A stretch of 64,000 bases of DNA from Marivirga lumbricoides. Its GTDB lineage: Bacteria; Bacteroidota; Bacteroidia; Cytophagales; Cyclobacteriaceae. The DNA is taken from the NCBI RefSeq assembly GCF_014636295.1, contig NZ_BMEC01000012.1, forward strand, positions 170,726 to 234,725. Reading direction: 5' to 3'. Both the position numbers and the translations under genes were made by a program. Shown here piece by piece: positions 9,606-20,057 of the stretch. Numbering within the stretch: position 1 is the first letter of the stretch; each line of letters starts with the position of its first letter. The notes beneath the pieces are model-generated. The model saw only the letters and a program-made list of their open reading frames with translations. It was not told the DNA's origin and searched no databases.

Positions 9606-10396
9606 ATTTACAATTAGAAAATAAAACAGCATTAGTAACAGGTTCTACCGCAGGCATAGGATATGCCATTGCCAAACAATTAGCTTCGGAAGGAGCAATT
9701 GTTACCATAAATGGTAGAAAGGAAGAATCACTGATTGAGGCAATAGATCGCTTAAAGAAGGAGACCGGCAATGAAAACATCAATGGAATAGCAGCTGACT
9801 TTGCTAAAAAAGAAGAGGTTACTCATTTAATAAAATCTATTCCTGATGTAGATATACTTATTAACAATGTAGGAATTTTCAATGAAGTCGATTTTGCTGA
9901 CATTACTGATGAAGAATGGTCTGAGGTCTTTGAAATTAATGTAATGAGTGGAGTGAGACTTTCCAGGCATTACTTTCCTAAAATGATGCAGAAAAATGAG
10001 GGAAGAATTATTTTTATAAGTAGTGAGTCCGCATTAAATATCCCAACTGAAATGATTCATTATGGAATGACTAAAACTGCGCAACTCTCTATTTCAAGAG
10101 GCTTAGCCCGTTTAACCAAAGGAAGTAATGTAACTGTAAATGCTATATTACCAGGGCCAACCTGGAGCAGAGCTAATGAAAATGGTTTGAAAGCTCAGGC
10201 AGAAAAGGAAGGCAAAACGTTGGAGGAGGTTTTAAGAGATTTCTTTGAGAAAAGAAGGCCAACTTCCCTCACACAAAAATTCGCCTCTACGGAAGAAGTA
10301 GCTTACCTGGTGGCTTATGTGGCAAGCCCACTTTCAGCTGCAACCAATGGTGCCTCTCTAAGAGTAGATGGAGGTGTAGTTAATTCTATTGTCTGA
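9602..10396 (+). CDS. SDR family oxidoreductase
   Basis: A classical short-chain dehydrogenase/reductase of 264 residues. The NAD(P)-binding motif TGSTAGIG is near residue 14, NNVG near 89, the catalytic serine region near 138-142 (ISSESA), and the catalytic YxxxK as YGMTK near 153-157. It ends with the usual VDGG motif. The substrate cannot be read from the sequence. It overlaps the DoxX gene by 4 bp and is the last gene of that pair. Confidence 0.9.
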   Translation: MNLQLENKTALVTGSTAGIGYAIAKQLASEGAIVTINGRKEESLIEAIDRLKKETGNENINGIAADFAKKEEVTHLIKSIPDVDILINNVGIFNEVDFADITDEEWSEVFEINVMSGVRLSRHYFPKMMQKNEGRIIFISSESALNIPTEMIHYGMTKTAQLSISRGLARLTKGSNVTVNAILPGPTWSRANENGLKAQAEKEGKTLEEVLRDFFEKRRPTSLTQKFASTEEVAYLVAYVASPLSAATNGASLRVDGGVVNSIV

Positions 10397-10544
10397 TGAG
10401 ACTTAATTTATTCATCAAAAACATTAAATCAATGTCATTTTGTCTTTATTTTATCTAATTTCAACAAAATATAGGACAATTAGTCAGGTTATTCAGATTG
10501 GTTTTTAGTTTGTTAACTAAAGATAAAACCTAAAAAACGAAACA

Positions 10545-13169
10545 ATGAACTTAAATGAATATACCATAAAGTCTCAGGAAGCCATACAAAAGGCAGCTGA
10601 GATGGCGCAGTCCAATGGGCAGCAAGCCATTGAAACGGGACATTTATTGAAAGCCATTCAGCAGACAGATGAGAATGTGCTTTCATTTATCTATAAAAAA
10701 CTTAATATCAATAAAGGCCTGATGGAAAACAGGTTGGAAGAATTATTTGGAGGCTATCCAAAAGTAAGTGGCTCTCAACCTTATCTTTCTAATGACGCAC
10801 ATAAAGCACTCACCGAATCCAAGAAGTTTCTAAAGGAATTTAAAGATGAATATGTGGCTATTGAGCATCTCCTTTTAGGTCTTCTAAAATCAGGAGATAA
10901 GGTAAGTGCCCTGCTAAAAGATGCAGGTTTCGGTGAAAAGGACCTGATTAAAGCCATAAAAGAGTTACGTGGAGGGGATTCTGTGAAAGATCAAAATGCG
11001 GAATCTAAATATCGTTCTTTAGAGCGCTATTCCATTAACCTGAATGAACTGGCTAAAAGTGGTAAAATTGACCCGGTAATTGGCCGGGATGAAGAGATCA
11101 GGCGAGTATTGCAGATACTTTCCCGAAGAACAAAAAACAACCCTATACTTTTAGGAGAACCGGGAGTAGGTAAAACTGCTATTGTTGAGGGTATGGCTCA
11201 AAGAATGGTCGATGGCGATGTGCCTGAAAACCTTCGCGACAAAATCCTTATCTCTTTGGATATGGGATTACTGGTAGCCGGAGCCAAGTACAAAGGCGAA
11301 TTTGAAGAAAGACTAAAGTCAGTAATCAAAGAAGTTACTGACTCCAATGGACAGATTATTCTTTTCATTGATGAAATCCATACGTTGATTGGAGCCGGAG
11401 GAGGTGAAGGCGCAATGGATGCAGCAAACTTGCTAAAGCCAGCTTTGGCAAGAGGAGAGTTACATGCAATTGGTGCTACTACTTTAAAAGAGTATCAGAA
11501 ATATGTAGAAAAGGATAAAGCACTGGAAAGAAGATTTCAGGCGGTGATGGTAGACGAGCCTTCTCAGGAAGATGCTATCTCAATTCTGCGCGGAATAAAA
11601 GACAAGTATGAGGTGCATCACGGTGTACGCATAAAAGATGATGCGGTAATTGCGGCTGTTGAACTTTCTACACGCTATATTTCAGACAGATTTTTGCCTG
11701 ATAAAGCCATTGATTTGATGGATGAAGCTGCTGCTAAAATGCGAATTGAAATAGATTCTTTACCTGAAGAACTGGATGAATTAAACAGAAAAATCATGCA
11801 GTTGGAAATTGAGCGGGAGGCAATGAGGCGTGAGAAAAATAAGGATAAAGAATCTGTTATTAACAGAGAATTAGCGGATCTTGATGAGAGAAGAAAAGAC
11901 TTACGTGCCAAATGGGGAAGTGAGAAAGAAGTAATTCAGGGCATTCAACACCAGAAGGAGCATATTGATAAGCTGAAATTAGAAGCCGAACAGGCTGAAC
12001 GTGCAGGTGATTTTGGTAGAGTAGCTGAAATACGCTACGGAAAATTAACGGAAGCTGAAGCTAAGCTGAACGAATTTCAGACTAAGATGAAAGAAATGCA
12101 ATCTTCCAGCAGTCCTCTTTTGAAAGAAGAAGTGGGAGCAGAAGAGATTGCTGATGTGGTAGCTCGCTGGACAGGAATCCCTGTGACAAAGATGTTGCAA
12201 AGTGATAGAGAAAAACTGTTACATCTGGAAGAGGAATTAGGTAAAAGAGTGGCAGGACAGAAAGAAGCAATTGCGGCTTTATCCGATGCTGTAAGAAGAA
12301 GCCGAGCAGGTTTGCAGGACCCCCGAAAACCAATAGGCTCCTTTATTTTTATGGGAACCACCGGTGTGGGTAAAACTGAGCTGGCGAAAGCGCTGGCAGA
12401 ATACCTGTTCAACGATGAAAATGCAATGGTTAGGATTGACATGTCTGAGTATCAGGAAAGGCATTCTGTGAGCAGACTGGTGGGTGCGCCTCCGGGCTAT
12501 GTTGGTTATGATGAAGGTGGGCAGCTCACTGAAGCAGTGAGAAGAAAACCTTATTCAGTGATTTTGCTGGATGAGATTGAAAAGGCACATCCTGATACGT
12601 TTAACATTTTGTTGCAAGTGCTGGATGATGGAAGACTTACCGACAATAAAGGCAGGTTAGCCAATTTTAAAAACACCATCATCATCATGACTACCAACAT
12701 TGGCTCTGCTTTAATCCAGGAAAGGTTAAGTCTGGAAAATTTTGAAGGAGATGAATGGAAAAAGGAACAAATTCTGACTGAAACCAGGAACGAAGTATAT
12801 GAGCTATTGAAGCGATCAGTAAAGCCGGAATTCCTCAACAGGATTGACGAAACCATTATGTTTGAACCACTTAATACCGATATTTTAAGGCAGATCGTAA
12901 GCATTCAGTGGAAAGACATCCAAAAGCGATTGAAGGAAAATGGAATCCAGGTTGATGCTACACCGGAGGTATTGGATTATCTTGGAAGAATAGGTTATGA
13001 TCCTCAGTTTGGAGCCAGACCACTGAAAAGGTTAATTCAAAAAACCATTTTGAACACTCTTTCAAAACAGATACTGGCAGGTGAAATTAGTAATGATAGC
13101 ACTGTTTTGGTAGAGATGGAAAACGGTGAGATTGCCTTTAAAAACGTAGAGGATATTGAGATAGAGTAA
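10545..13169 (+). CDS. clpB: ATP-dependent chaperone ClpB
   Basis: An 874-residue Hsp100 disaggregase, full length for the family. It has an N-terminal Clp repeat domain (1-145), NBD1 with Walker A GEPGVGKT near residue 204, a coiled-coil M domain (about 400-530), and NBD2 with Walker A GTTGVGKT near 604 and the conserved [14 protein letters not shown]. The M domain separates ClpB from ClpA/ClpC. Working with DnaK it pulls polypeptides out of aggregates in the cytoplasm after heat stress. It is monocistronic, with 148 bp of AT-rich DNA upstream (no CIRCE element seen) and a strong terminator downstream. Confidence 0.97.
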   Translation: MNLNEYTIKSQEAIQKAAEMAQSNGQQAIETGHLLKAIQQTDENVLSFIYKKLNINKGLMENRLEELFGGYPKVSGSQPYLSNDAHKALTESKKFLKEFKDEYVAIEHLLLGLLKSGDKVSALLKDAGFGEKDLIKAIKELRGGDSVKDQNAESKYRSLERYSINLNELAKSGKIDPVIGRDEEIRRVLQILSRRTKNNPILLGEPGVGKTAIVEGMAQRMVDGDVPENLRDKILISLDMGLLVAGAKYKGEFEERLKSVIKEVTDSNGQIILFIDEIHTLIGAGGGEGAMDAANLLKPALARGELHAIGATTLKEYQKYVEKDKALERRFQAVMVDEPSQEDAISILRGIKDKYEVHHGVRIKDDAVIAAVELSTRYISDRFLPDKAIDLMDEAAAKMRIEIDSLPEELDELNRKIMQLEIEREAMRREKNKDKESVINRELADLDERRKDLRAKWGSEKEVIQGIQHQKEHIDKLKLEAEQAERAGDFGRVAEIRYGKLTEAEAKLNEFQTKMKEMQSSSSPLLKEEVGAEEIADVVARWTGIPVTKMLQSDREKLLHLEEELGKRVAGQKEAIAALSDAVRRSRAGLQDPRKPIGSFIFMGTTGVGKTELAKALAEYLFNDENAMVRIDMSEYQERHSVSRLVGAPPGYVGYDEGGQLTEAVRRKPYSVILLDEIEKAHPDTFNILLQVLDDGRLTDNKGRLANFKNTIIIMTTNIGSALIQERLSLENFEGDEWKKEQILTETRNEVYELLKRSVKPEFLNRIDETIMFEPLNTDILRQIVSIQWKDIQKRLKENGIQVDATPEVLDYLGRIGYDPQFGARPLKRLIQKTILNTLSKQILAGEISNDSTVLVEMENGEIAFKNVEDIEIE

Positions 13170-13195
13170 ATCTTTAAATATCAATCCGTAAAAAG

Positions 13196-13227
13196 CCGTG
13201 GCAAAAGATTTTGTCACGGTTTTTTTA
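13196..13227 (+). terminator. Rho-independent terminator of clpB
   Basis: The arms CCGTGGCAAAA and TTTTGTCACGG pair with one G-T wobble around a very short loop and are followed by eight T. It starts 27 bp after the clpB stop codon. Confidence 0.85.
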
Positions 13228-13773
13228 ATCAGCAGAGAGCAAGTAAGCAAATCCTGTTGCTCAGGTTCTTGTATGATATTACATTTTACTATTTAAAAGC
13301 AGTTTTATCGTTTGAGAGTAGTCTAAAGCACAGAAATTAAGTGTTAGTTTGTTTGCTTTTGTGTGATTATGCTCTTAAAGCACTTCATACTTTTTCCATT
13401 GATGAAAAAGTATGCAAAAAATCTAGGTAAAATGATGCTTCTACCCACAATGCCCACGCTATCCCGCCATTTTACCCTCCCTCCCGCTTTTTCGCTTATG
13501 GCGAAACTGGGGGAGTTAGTCCTTAATAATTTCTGAAATAACTTCCGCCAATAAACGTCAGGGAACCTGTTTTCCTACAACTTACATTAGTAGGTTAAAA
13601 TGAATGAATTGGGAATAACTGGGAGGAGAAAATGAACAAATATACAACTACAAGAAAACTTAAGCAGATTAAACAAATTTGCTTTAATTTATTTAGTGCA
13701 GCATGTGCAACCGGGAATTCTGCTAAAGCGTTTTGCAATTACCAAAAACACACGCTCAACTTCACTATAAGAT
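13228..13773. other. Gene-poor spacer between clpB and the LLM oxidoreductase gene
   Basis: Apart from the dispersed repeat at 13388-13505 I see no convincing gene. A 71-codon frame at 13632-13847 has a good GGAGGAG site before its ATG, but its product is unlike any protein I know and it runs into the next gene. Confidence 0.5.
13388..13505 (+). repeat. Dispersed intergenic repeat, copy A
   Basis: An AT-rich stem-like half (TTTTTCCATTGATGAAAAAG) is followed by a short shared motif GATGCTTCTACCC and a GC-rich half of CCC and CGC runs. It aligns with copy C at 44821-44922 (GATCAAAAAGATAGAAAAAA, then GATGCTTCCACGCCC) and with the complement of copy B at 14850-14932. It is non-coding. Confidence 0.6.
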
Positions 13774-14730
13774 ATGCAACTAGGCTACCACGCTTCCCAC
13801 GAACAATTTACACCACAACACTTATTAAAACTGGTGCAAAAAGCTGAAAAAGCAGGTTTTCAAGCAATACTTTCTTCGGATCATTTCCATCCCTGGAGCA
13901 ATAACCAGGGTGAAAGTGGCTTTGCGTGGAGCTGGTTAGGTGCTGCTATGCAGGTTACTAATTTGGAATTTGGTATTGTTAATGCACCCGGACAGCGTTA
14001 CCATCCAGCAATAATTGCTCAGGCAATGGCTACTTTAGATGCTATGTTTCCAAAAAGGATATGGCTGGCAGCAGGGAGCGGCCAGGCTGTAAACGAAAGT
14101 ATTACAGGAGATAAATGGCCTTCTAAAGAAGAGAGAAATACTCGTTTAAAGGAATCTGTTGAAGTAATGCGTAAACTCTGGAAAGGAGATTATGTAACTC
14201 ATAAAGGAATGATAAGAGTAGAAAATGCTAAGTTATTTACAAAGCCCACTCACACTCCCACTGTTTTTGGCGCTGCGTTAACTGAAAAAACTGCTAATTG
14301 GGTAGCTGAATGGGCCGATGGTATGATCACGGTCTCTAAGCCACTTGATGAACTTAAAAAGATGGTCTCAGCCTTTCAGGAAAATGGTGGCACAAAGCCT
14401 ATGACACTGAAAGTACAAGTATCATATGCCGAATCAGAAGAAGAAGAAGCCTTAGATGGAGCATGGCATCAATGGAGAAATAACATTTTCCCCAGCAAAC
14501 TTCTGGCTAATTTGGAAACACCCGAACAATTTGAAGCGCTTGGTGAAAAAGTAAGAAGAGAAGATTTAAGAGACCATGTAATAATAGCCAATAAGCCTGA
14601 ACCACTTATTGAGAAAATAAAGGCATTTTCGGAGATGGGGTTTGATAGAATCTTCATTCACAATGTAAATGAAGATCAGGAAAAATTTATTGAGTTTTTT
14701 GGTAAGAAAGTAATTCCAGCGTTCCAATAA
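13774..14730 (+). CDS. LLM class flavin-dependent oxidoreductase (TIGR03885-like)
   Basis: A luciferase-like TIM-barrel protein of 318 residues. The start MQLGYHASHEQF, the segment SSDHFHPW near 36-43 and AAGSGQAVNE near 101-110 match non-F420 bacterial members of the bacterial luciferase-like family that bind FMN. The substrate is unknown. The start ATG has no Shine-Dalgarno site, which is normal in this phylum. The gene stands alone between two repeat-bearing spacers. Confidence 0.85.
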   Translation: MQLGYHASHEQFTPQHLLKLVQKAEKAGFQAILSSDHFHPWSNNQGESGFAWSWLGAAMQVTNLEFGIVNAPGQRYHPAIIAQAMATLDAMFPKRIWLAAGSGQAVNESITGDKWPSKEERNTRLKESVEVMRKLWKGDYVTHKGMIRVENAKLFTKPTHTPTVFGAALTEKTANWVAEWADGMITVSKPLDELKKMVSAFQENGGTKPMTLKVQVSYAESEEEEALDGAWHQWRNNIFPSKLLANLETPEQFEALGEKVRREDLRDHVIIANKPEPLIEKIKAFSEMGFDRIFIHNVNEDQEKFIEFFGKKVIPAFQ

Positions 14731-14849
14731 GATCTATTACAATGAAAGTTATTATGAGGTAATAATTGACTAAAGTGAATAACCAACAAACCTAATCTAC
14801 TGTAATATTAATAAATACTCCAATGTTCGAAAACCAAATAAACTTTGCT

Positions 14850-14932
14850 CGTGAAAGCGGGCGGGAAGCGCGTGGAATTGTAGCGTGGTTCGCCAGCTGA
14901 CGAATCTTGATTTTTTCTATCTTTTGCATCAA
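14850..14932 (-). repeat. Dispersed intergenic repeat, copy B (inverted)
   Basis: The complement begins CTTGATGCAAAAGATAGAAA and continues into a GC-rich part with CCACGC and CCCGCCCGC. It matches the layout and much of the sequence of copies A and C in opposite orientation. Confidence 0.55.
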
Positions 14933-15040
14933 GTCTTCGCAGTTTGATAACTGAATCTCAAGGGAAATAACAAACCTTTTGATGCAACAGAAAATAGTAG
15001 TAAAGCTAAAGTTTTCCTGCTGATTTAAATCTGTGCGGCT

Positions 15041-15056
15041 ATCCCCTCGAGGGGAT
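15041..15056. repeat. GC-rich palindrome followed by TATAGGGGTGT
   Basis: Perfect 16-bp palindrome ATCCCCTCGAGGGGAT followed by TATAGGGGTGT. Similar elements are widespread between genes in Bacteroidota as I recall; only one copy occurs in this window. Confidence 0.45.
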
Positions 15057-15290
15057 TATAGGGGTGTCATTCGGTAACCAGCCTCAAGAAAGAAGTTTAG
15101 CTATCAGAGCTACTTATATAGTAGACAAAAAGATTAAGAATAAAATTTGGTTTTAAATATTCTTGGAATTTAAATTCAATGCTCAATAAAATTTCCGTTT
15201 GTTAATGTTTTGGTTTTGTACATAAATTTAAATTTTACGAATATCAATATAGAGTTTATAGTGAAATTTATTTTTAGTGAGAAGCCTAAT

Positions 15291-16274
15291 CTATCTCAAT
15301 AAGCTCTTCAATTCTTTTTCTGAAACATTCAACAATCCTACTTTAGGTAACCTTCTTGTCAGTTCTCTCCAATTAGCATCCTGTTTATAAATACTTTGCA
15401 ACATCGATGAGGCCTTATCTATCTTTTTATCATTCGCCAAAGTGATAGCAGTCCAGTATTGCATTTCAAGGTTGGCAGGAAACATTTCCATGGCTTTATT
15501 GTATTCCTCCATTGCAGCAGCCATTTCATTTTTTTCCACATGCAAATCTCCTCTATTCATGTGCTCATAGGCACGATAAACAGATAACAATCGATCTAAT
15601 TCCTGAATCGGATTTGCATGATCATCTACTCTTAAATCCAGCAAACGGTCATTCCATGGTTCATCAGTAGCTTCGGGAGCAACAATAAGCAATGCCGCAG
15701 ACTGCTTTCCACGGATATCTCCTTTTTCGCCTTGCGCAGCTTTTAACACTTCTACCATTCTCTCAGCTAAAGGCAGGTTGTTATTTTCTTTCCAAGCTTT
15801 TTCCATTGCCGGGACTACTTTATCATTTAACATCATATTAGCCTGCACGGAAAAATTTTCTCCATTGGCATGCCCCGCCTCATCTATGCAACTTTTGCCC
15901 GTATGTGTAGCAACCCTGCCCTTTGTATCTAAAATAGCCACCTGTCTGAATTCTTTTCCTTCATCATCACTCAATAAAATATCGAGAGCTTCCTGCGGTG
16001 ATTTTCCCTCTTTTAAAAGTTCCAATCCTCGTAAACCAAATGATTTATTGGTGAAAGATTGTGTTGCCACTACTCCCACTCCGGCTTCACCCCAGGAAAC
16101 TGCGGTACCCACGCTAAACCAATGACTTTGTACAGCTACTGCCATTTCTCCTGTTTTGGCATCACGCGCCACGATGGAATAAGTATGGGCTAATGGATCT
16201 GATGGCTTTTGATTTTGGGCTGAAGCTGAAAAGCAGATAATAGTGAATATTAAAGCAAGAATAATTCTTATCAT
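15291..16274 (-). CDS. Secreted DUF1028 protein with TPR-like tail
   Basis: A 327-residue exported protein. A signal peptide is clear (MIRIILALIFTIICFSASAQ). The DUF1028 domain covers about 26-225 and begins with THTYSIVARDAKTG-type sequence (here AHTYSIVARDAKTG) and AVQSHWFSVGTAVSW. DUF1028 is an Ntn-hydrolase-like fold of unknown activity. The last 100 residues hold TPR-like helices (RGDLHVEKNEMAAAMEEYNK). It is a single gene, divergent from the S41 peptidase. Confidence 0.85.
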   Translation of the reverse strand: MIRIILALIFTIICFSASAQNQKPSDPLAHTYSIVARDAKTGEMAVAVQSHWFSVGTAVSWGEAGVGVVATQSFTNKSFGLRGLELLKEGKSPQEALDILLSDDEGKEFRQVAILDTKGRVATHTGKSCIDEAGHANGENFSVQANMMLNDKVVPAMEKAWKENNNLPLAERMVEVLKAAQGEKGDIRGKQSAALLIVAPEATDEPWNDRLLDLRVDDHANPIQELDRLLSVYRAYEHMNRGDLHVEKNEMAAAMEEYNKAMEMFPANLEMQYWTAITLANDKKIDKASSMLQSIYKQDANWRELTRRLPKVGLLNVSEKELKSLLR

Positions 16275-16580
16275 AAACTTTTAAGTTAGAAAATTAAGGA
16301 AGTCATTTTTTTATGACACCTTATAAATATTGAAAAAATTAGTCTATAAAACAAAGAGCAAATAATGATCTTGACTTAAATAGAAAAACTGGACACCCAT
16401 TCCCACTTCTTTAAATTGTTTAATAAAAATAGATTTTGTTCAATATAATTGACTTAAACACACATTTATTTGAATATTTACCTGAAAAAAGTATAACCGA
16501 ATAGTATAAACTATTAAATATTTCATCTACTTTTAAAGTTATCACAAAGTGCTACACCCTTACCTGACCTTACTAAAATC
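16275..16580. other. Divergent promoter region between DUF1028 and S41 genes
   Basis: AT-rich, 306 bp, and no coding potential seen. A loose -7-like TACTTTTA lies about 50 bp upstream of the S41 start. No perfect TAnnTTTG or operator was found. Confidence 0.3.
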
Positions 16581-18038
16581 ATGAAGAAATCAAAAACTAT
16601 CCTCCTCAGCTCTTTACTATTTACATTATTTATTTTTCAAACCACTGCCCAGGATTGTTCTTGTTCAGAATCATTTGAAGCCACTGTGGGTACCTATGAA
16701 AAAAACTACTCCCTTTTTATTTATAAAGTCACGGAAGAAAACAAAGAATTATATCAGGCTCATACTGATTTAATGCGTAAAAAAGCTAGTGAGGCAGAGA
16801 ATTTGGTGGATTGTAAATCAGTTCTTGAGCAATGGTTGGATTTCTTTAGGGATGGGCACGCTTATATCCGCATCTCTGCAAAATCAGAACCAAAAGTGGA
16901 AAAAATTACTATCTCAGAAAAGCAATTTAAATCCGATTTCAAAAACAAAAACTATGATAAAAACCCTCTACTGGGTATATGGCAAAATGGTGCTTACACT
17001 GCAGCACTTATTCCTAATCCTAAAACAAACAATACTAAAAGAGATTATGTGGGGGTAATTATTGAAACTACTAATGAAAAATGGAGTGAAAATGAAGTGA
17101 AATTTGAGTTGACTACTGTATTTGGAACTAACTACAATGCAAGTTTTATGATGAGTGACCATTCACCTAAATCTATTACTGCGCAACAGGTAAGTGCGGG
17201 AAAACTAAGCTTCGAAGGGTTAGGCGATTGGATAAAAATCTGGCCTCAAACAAAAGAGGAAGAACCTCAAAACATTGTAGACTTAAACTACAATAAATTC
17301 CACTATGCTGAATTAGATGGCATACCTTATCTTAGGTTTCCAGATTTCTGGACAGTAACACCAGAATATGTGGATAGCATTATGCAAGCAAACCATGAAA
17401 AGCTTTTAGCTGCGGAATTCATTATTGTAGATGTAAGAGACAACGGAGGAGGAAATGATGGCACTTATTATCCCATTTTACCTTATTTGCTAAATGGACC
17501 TATTCAAATCCCAAACACAGGCTATTGGATGAGTGAGTACAACATACAACAATTTCTAAATACCAGTGATTTGAAAGAGAAAACCTACGAAGAATATACC
17601 GAGGAGCAACGTCAGACATATGATTACCTTATGAGTTTTAAAGATTCAGTGTATTTTGAGTACCCTGATAATTATTTTTATACCTACGAGCCCGACACAC
17701 TTTACACGTGGCCTAAAAAAGTAATAATATTAGTGAATGAAGGATGTGGAAGTTCATGTGAAACTTTCGTTTATCGTGCCAATCAAAGTGAAAAAGTAGT
17801 AGTCTACGGACAAAACACTGCGGGCGTAGTAGATGGCTTTAATGGACTTTCCAAAGATATAGGCTGTTTTAAATTAACTTATCCTTCTTCTTACAGAGCC
17901 ATGGATTTGGATAAAAACCCTATTGACCCCTACGGTATAGCACCGGACGTGTATATCAATGAAAATATTGATGCATTACCCTATATGATAGAGCACATGA
18001 AAATCCTGATTAAAAATGAATATTCTGGTAAGAAGTAA
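16581..18038 (+). CDS. S41 family C-terminal processing-type peptidase, secreted
   Basis: A 485-residue protein with a signal peptide ending near TTAQ (residue 24). The S41 fold is shown by VDVRDNGGGNDG near 284-295 and by NEGCGSSCETF near 388-398, which holds the probable nucleophilic serine, followed by QNTAGVVDG. It lacks an obvious PDZ domain, as in Bacteroidota periplasmic S41 members of the tail-specific protease family. The substrate is unknown. It ends 79 bp before the converging thiF stop codon. Confidence 0.85.
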   Translation: MKKSKTILLSSLLFTLFIFQTTAQDCSCSESFEATVGTYEKNYSLFIYKVTEENKELYQAHTDLMRKKASEAENLVDCKSVLEQWLDFFRDGHAYIRISAKSEPKVEKITISEKQFKSDFKNKNYDKNPLLGIWQNGAYTAALIPNPKTNNTKRDYVGVIIETTNEKWSENEVKFELTTVFGTNYNASFMMSDHSPKSITAQQVSAGKLSFEGLGDWIKIWPQTKEEEPQNIVDLNYNKFHYAELDGIPYLRFPDFWTVTPEYVDSIMQANHEKLLAAEFIIVDVRDNGGGNDGTYYPILPYLLNGPIQIPNTGYWMSEYNIQQFLNTSDLKEKTYEEYTEEQRQTYDYLMSFKDSVYFEYPDNYFYTYEPDTLYTWPKKVIILVNEGCGSSCETFVYRANQSEKVVVYGQNTAGVVDGFNGLSKDIGCFKLTYPSSYRAMDLDKNPIDPYGIAPDVYINENIDALPYMIEHMKILIKNEYSGKK

Positions 18039-18117
18039 TTTTAAGAGAAAATGAATTTGCTGTATTTATTTGACAGCTGATAATCGAATGATCATGTAGC
18101 TTTGATCTAATTTAAAG

Positions 18118-18831
18118 TTACATCTTTAACTTCATCATACTCAAATCTTCAAAATTAAATAGCAATAAATGCTCTCCTAAATAGCTTCCTAAAATCAACT
18201 GGATAACGGCATTTGCCATGTAAACACCTAAAATACCAGGTACAGTCCCTACTATGCCATTAGCGTCACAACTTGGAACATCTTCAGGATTAGGTGGTTC
18301 AGGGTAAATATCACGCAATTGTTTTCCTCCCTTATAATTGAAAACTGCCAATTGTGCCTCAAACTTTAGCACAGAGCCATACACAAGAGTTTTGTTAAGT
18401 TGTACGCAGGTATCATTTACTAAATAGCGTGTTGAGAAATTATCAGAGCCATCTACAATAATATCAAATTGTGAAATTATCCTCTCTGCATTACTTTCTT
18501 CGATTTTTCCACAAAAAACCTGGTAAGCTATTTCCGGATTAAGTGACTTTAATCTCTCTGCTGCAATTTCAGCTTTTGCTTTGCCGATATCATCAGTAGT
18601 AAATAAAATTTGACGTTGCAGATTATGCAGCTCAATTTTGTCAAAATCTACTATTCCGATTGTACCCACACCCGCTGCAGCTAAATATTGCAGACAGGGA
18701 CAGCCCAAACCTCCTGCACCTATTGCCAGCACTTTTGCATCTTTCAACTTCTGCTGCCCTTTAAATCCAACTTCAGCCAGCATTAGTTGCCTACTATATC
18801 TTCCGATTTCTGTTTTAGTAATTTCTGTCAT
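18118..18831 (-). CDS. thiF: ThiF/MoeB-type adenylyltransferase
   Basis: A 237-residue E1-like enzyme that would adenylate the C-terminal glycine of ThiS before sulfur transfer. The nucleotide-binding motif GAGGLGCPCLQYLAAAGVG is near residue 37 and DGSDNFSTRY near 127. There is no rhodanese domain, so the sulfur carrier must come from elsewhere. The sequence alone does not separate ThiF from MoeB; its place as the last gene of the thiamine operon, starting on the base after the thiH stop, supports ThiF. Confidence 0.88.
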   Translation of the reverse strand: MTEITKTEIGRYSRQLMLAEVGFKGQQKLKDAKVLAIGAGGLGCPCLQYLAAAGVGTIGIVDFDKIELHNLQRQILFTTDDIGKAKAEIAAERLKSLNPEIAYQVFCGKIEESNAERIISQFDIIVDGSDNFSTRYLVNDTCVQLNKTLVYGSVLKFEAQLAVFNYKGGKQLRDIYPEPPNPEDVPSCDANGIVGTVPGILGVYMANAVIQLILGSYLGEHLLLFNFEDLSMMKLKM

Positions 18832-19941
18832 TTACTGAAATGTTCTATCCCAATCTTTCCAGACAGGCTCATAATTCTTACTGGAAATAATTTCAGCTAC
18901 CTGCTTAGCAGTTCGCTCATCTGAAATCTCAAACTGTTCTAAGGACTCTTCTTTCACACTATATCCACCAGGATTGGTTTTAGATCCTGCACTCATAGTG
19001 GTAATACCCAATTTAAAAATGTTATCACGAAAGCTTTCAGATTCACGTGTGCTCATAGATAATTCAACCTCTTCATTCCACAACCTGTAAGCACATATTA
19101 GTTGCACCAATTCTTTATCGTTTATACTTTGCTCGGCAGGCACCACTCCTTCTGCAGGTCTTATTCTCGGAAATGAAAGAGAGAATTTTGTTTGCCAATA
19201 AGTTTGCTCCAAATAATGAAGGTGCATGGCACAGAAAAAAGAATCAGTCCGCCAATCTTCCAAACCTAAAAGCACACCTAAACCAATTTTATGCAAACCT
19301 GCTTTGCCAATTCTATCCGGGGTTTCTAATCGGTATTTAAAGTTTGATTTTTTCCCTTTAGGATGATAATCTTTATACTTCTCTTGATGATAAGTTTCCT
19401 GATAGACCAGCACAGAATGAAGCCCTTCCTGCTTAAGCTTCCCATAATCCTCTTCTTCTAAAGGCTGCACTTCAATAGAAATATTAGAAAAATGAGGCTT
19501 TATGATTTGAATGGCTTTTATAAAATAATCCACGTGCACTGTATGATTAGCCTCCCCTGTTACCAAAAGAATGTGATCAAAGCCCTGCCACTTAACTTCT
19601 TTCACTTCCTGTAAAATCTCAGACTCAGTTAAAGTTTTTCGCTTGATTCTGTTATTAAAACTAAAGCCGCAGTAAGTGCATATATTTTGGCACTCGTTAC
19701 TTAAATACATGGGTGCAAATAGCTGAACTGTTTTACCGAATCTCTTTTGGGTAATCTGACTGCTCAATTGAGCCATTTCTTCTAAGTAGGGAGCAGCAGC
19801 TGGCGAAATCAAAGCTTTAAAATCCGCCAAAGTTCTTCTCCTGGCCAAAAGTGCTTTTTCAACATCTGCAGAAGTCTTATTGTATATAGCATTTTTAGTC
19901 TCATCCCACTTTTGCGTGTCAAAAATATTCGTAAAGCTCAT
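18832..19941 (-). CDS. thiH: 2-iminoacetate synthase ThiH
   Basis: A radical SAM enzyme of 369 residues that splits tyrosine to dehydroglycine and p-cresol for thiazole synthesis. The cluster-binding CxxxCxxC is seen as CQNICTYC near residue 85. ThiH replaces the oxygen-dependent glycine oxidase ThiO; no thiO is in this operon. A 116-bp gap separates it from thiG, and it directly abuts thiF. The length is typical. Confidence 0.95.
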   Translation of the reverse strand: MSFTNIFDTQKWDETKNAIYNKTSADVEKALLARRRTLADFKALISPAAAPYLEEMAQLSSQITQKRFGKTVQLFAPMYLSNECQNICTYCGFSFNNRIKRKTLTESEILQEVKEVKWQGFDHILLVTGEANHTVHVDYFIKAIQIIKPHFSNISIEVQPLEEEDYGKLKQEGLHSVLVYQETYHQEKYKDYHPKGKKSNFKYRLETPDRIGKAGLHKIGLGVLLGLEDWRTDSFFCAMHLHYLEQTYWQTKFSLSFPRIRPAEGVVPAEQSINDKELVQLICAYRLWNEEVELSMSTRESESFRDNIFKLGITTMSAGSKTNPGGYSVKEESLEQFEISDERTAKQVAEIISSKNYEPVWKDWDRTFQ

Positions 19942-20057
19942 AAGCTTAATTTATGATTATATGGATTTTAAAATTAAATTACAAAAAGGCTAATCATTTG
20001 ATTCTTATTTTCGAGTAGCTACCAATGCTTCTAAATTAATTGCCTAACAGCCTCTGT

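Larger units (their letters stand above)
14731..15290. other. Non-coding spacer with repeats
   Basis: The spacer holds repeat copy B (14850-14932), a perfect inverted repeat TTGCATCAA (14924-14932) / TTGATGCAA (14979-14987), and the palindrome at 15041-15056. No reading frame looks coding. Confidence 0.5.

Noticed and set aside
13632-13847. 71-codon plus-strand frame with a GGAGGAG site before its ATG
   Set aside because: The product resembles no protein, the frame overlaps the start of the LLM oxidoreductase gene by 74 bp, and Shine-Dalgarno sites are poor predictors in this phylum.
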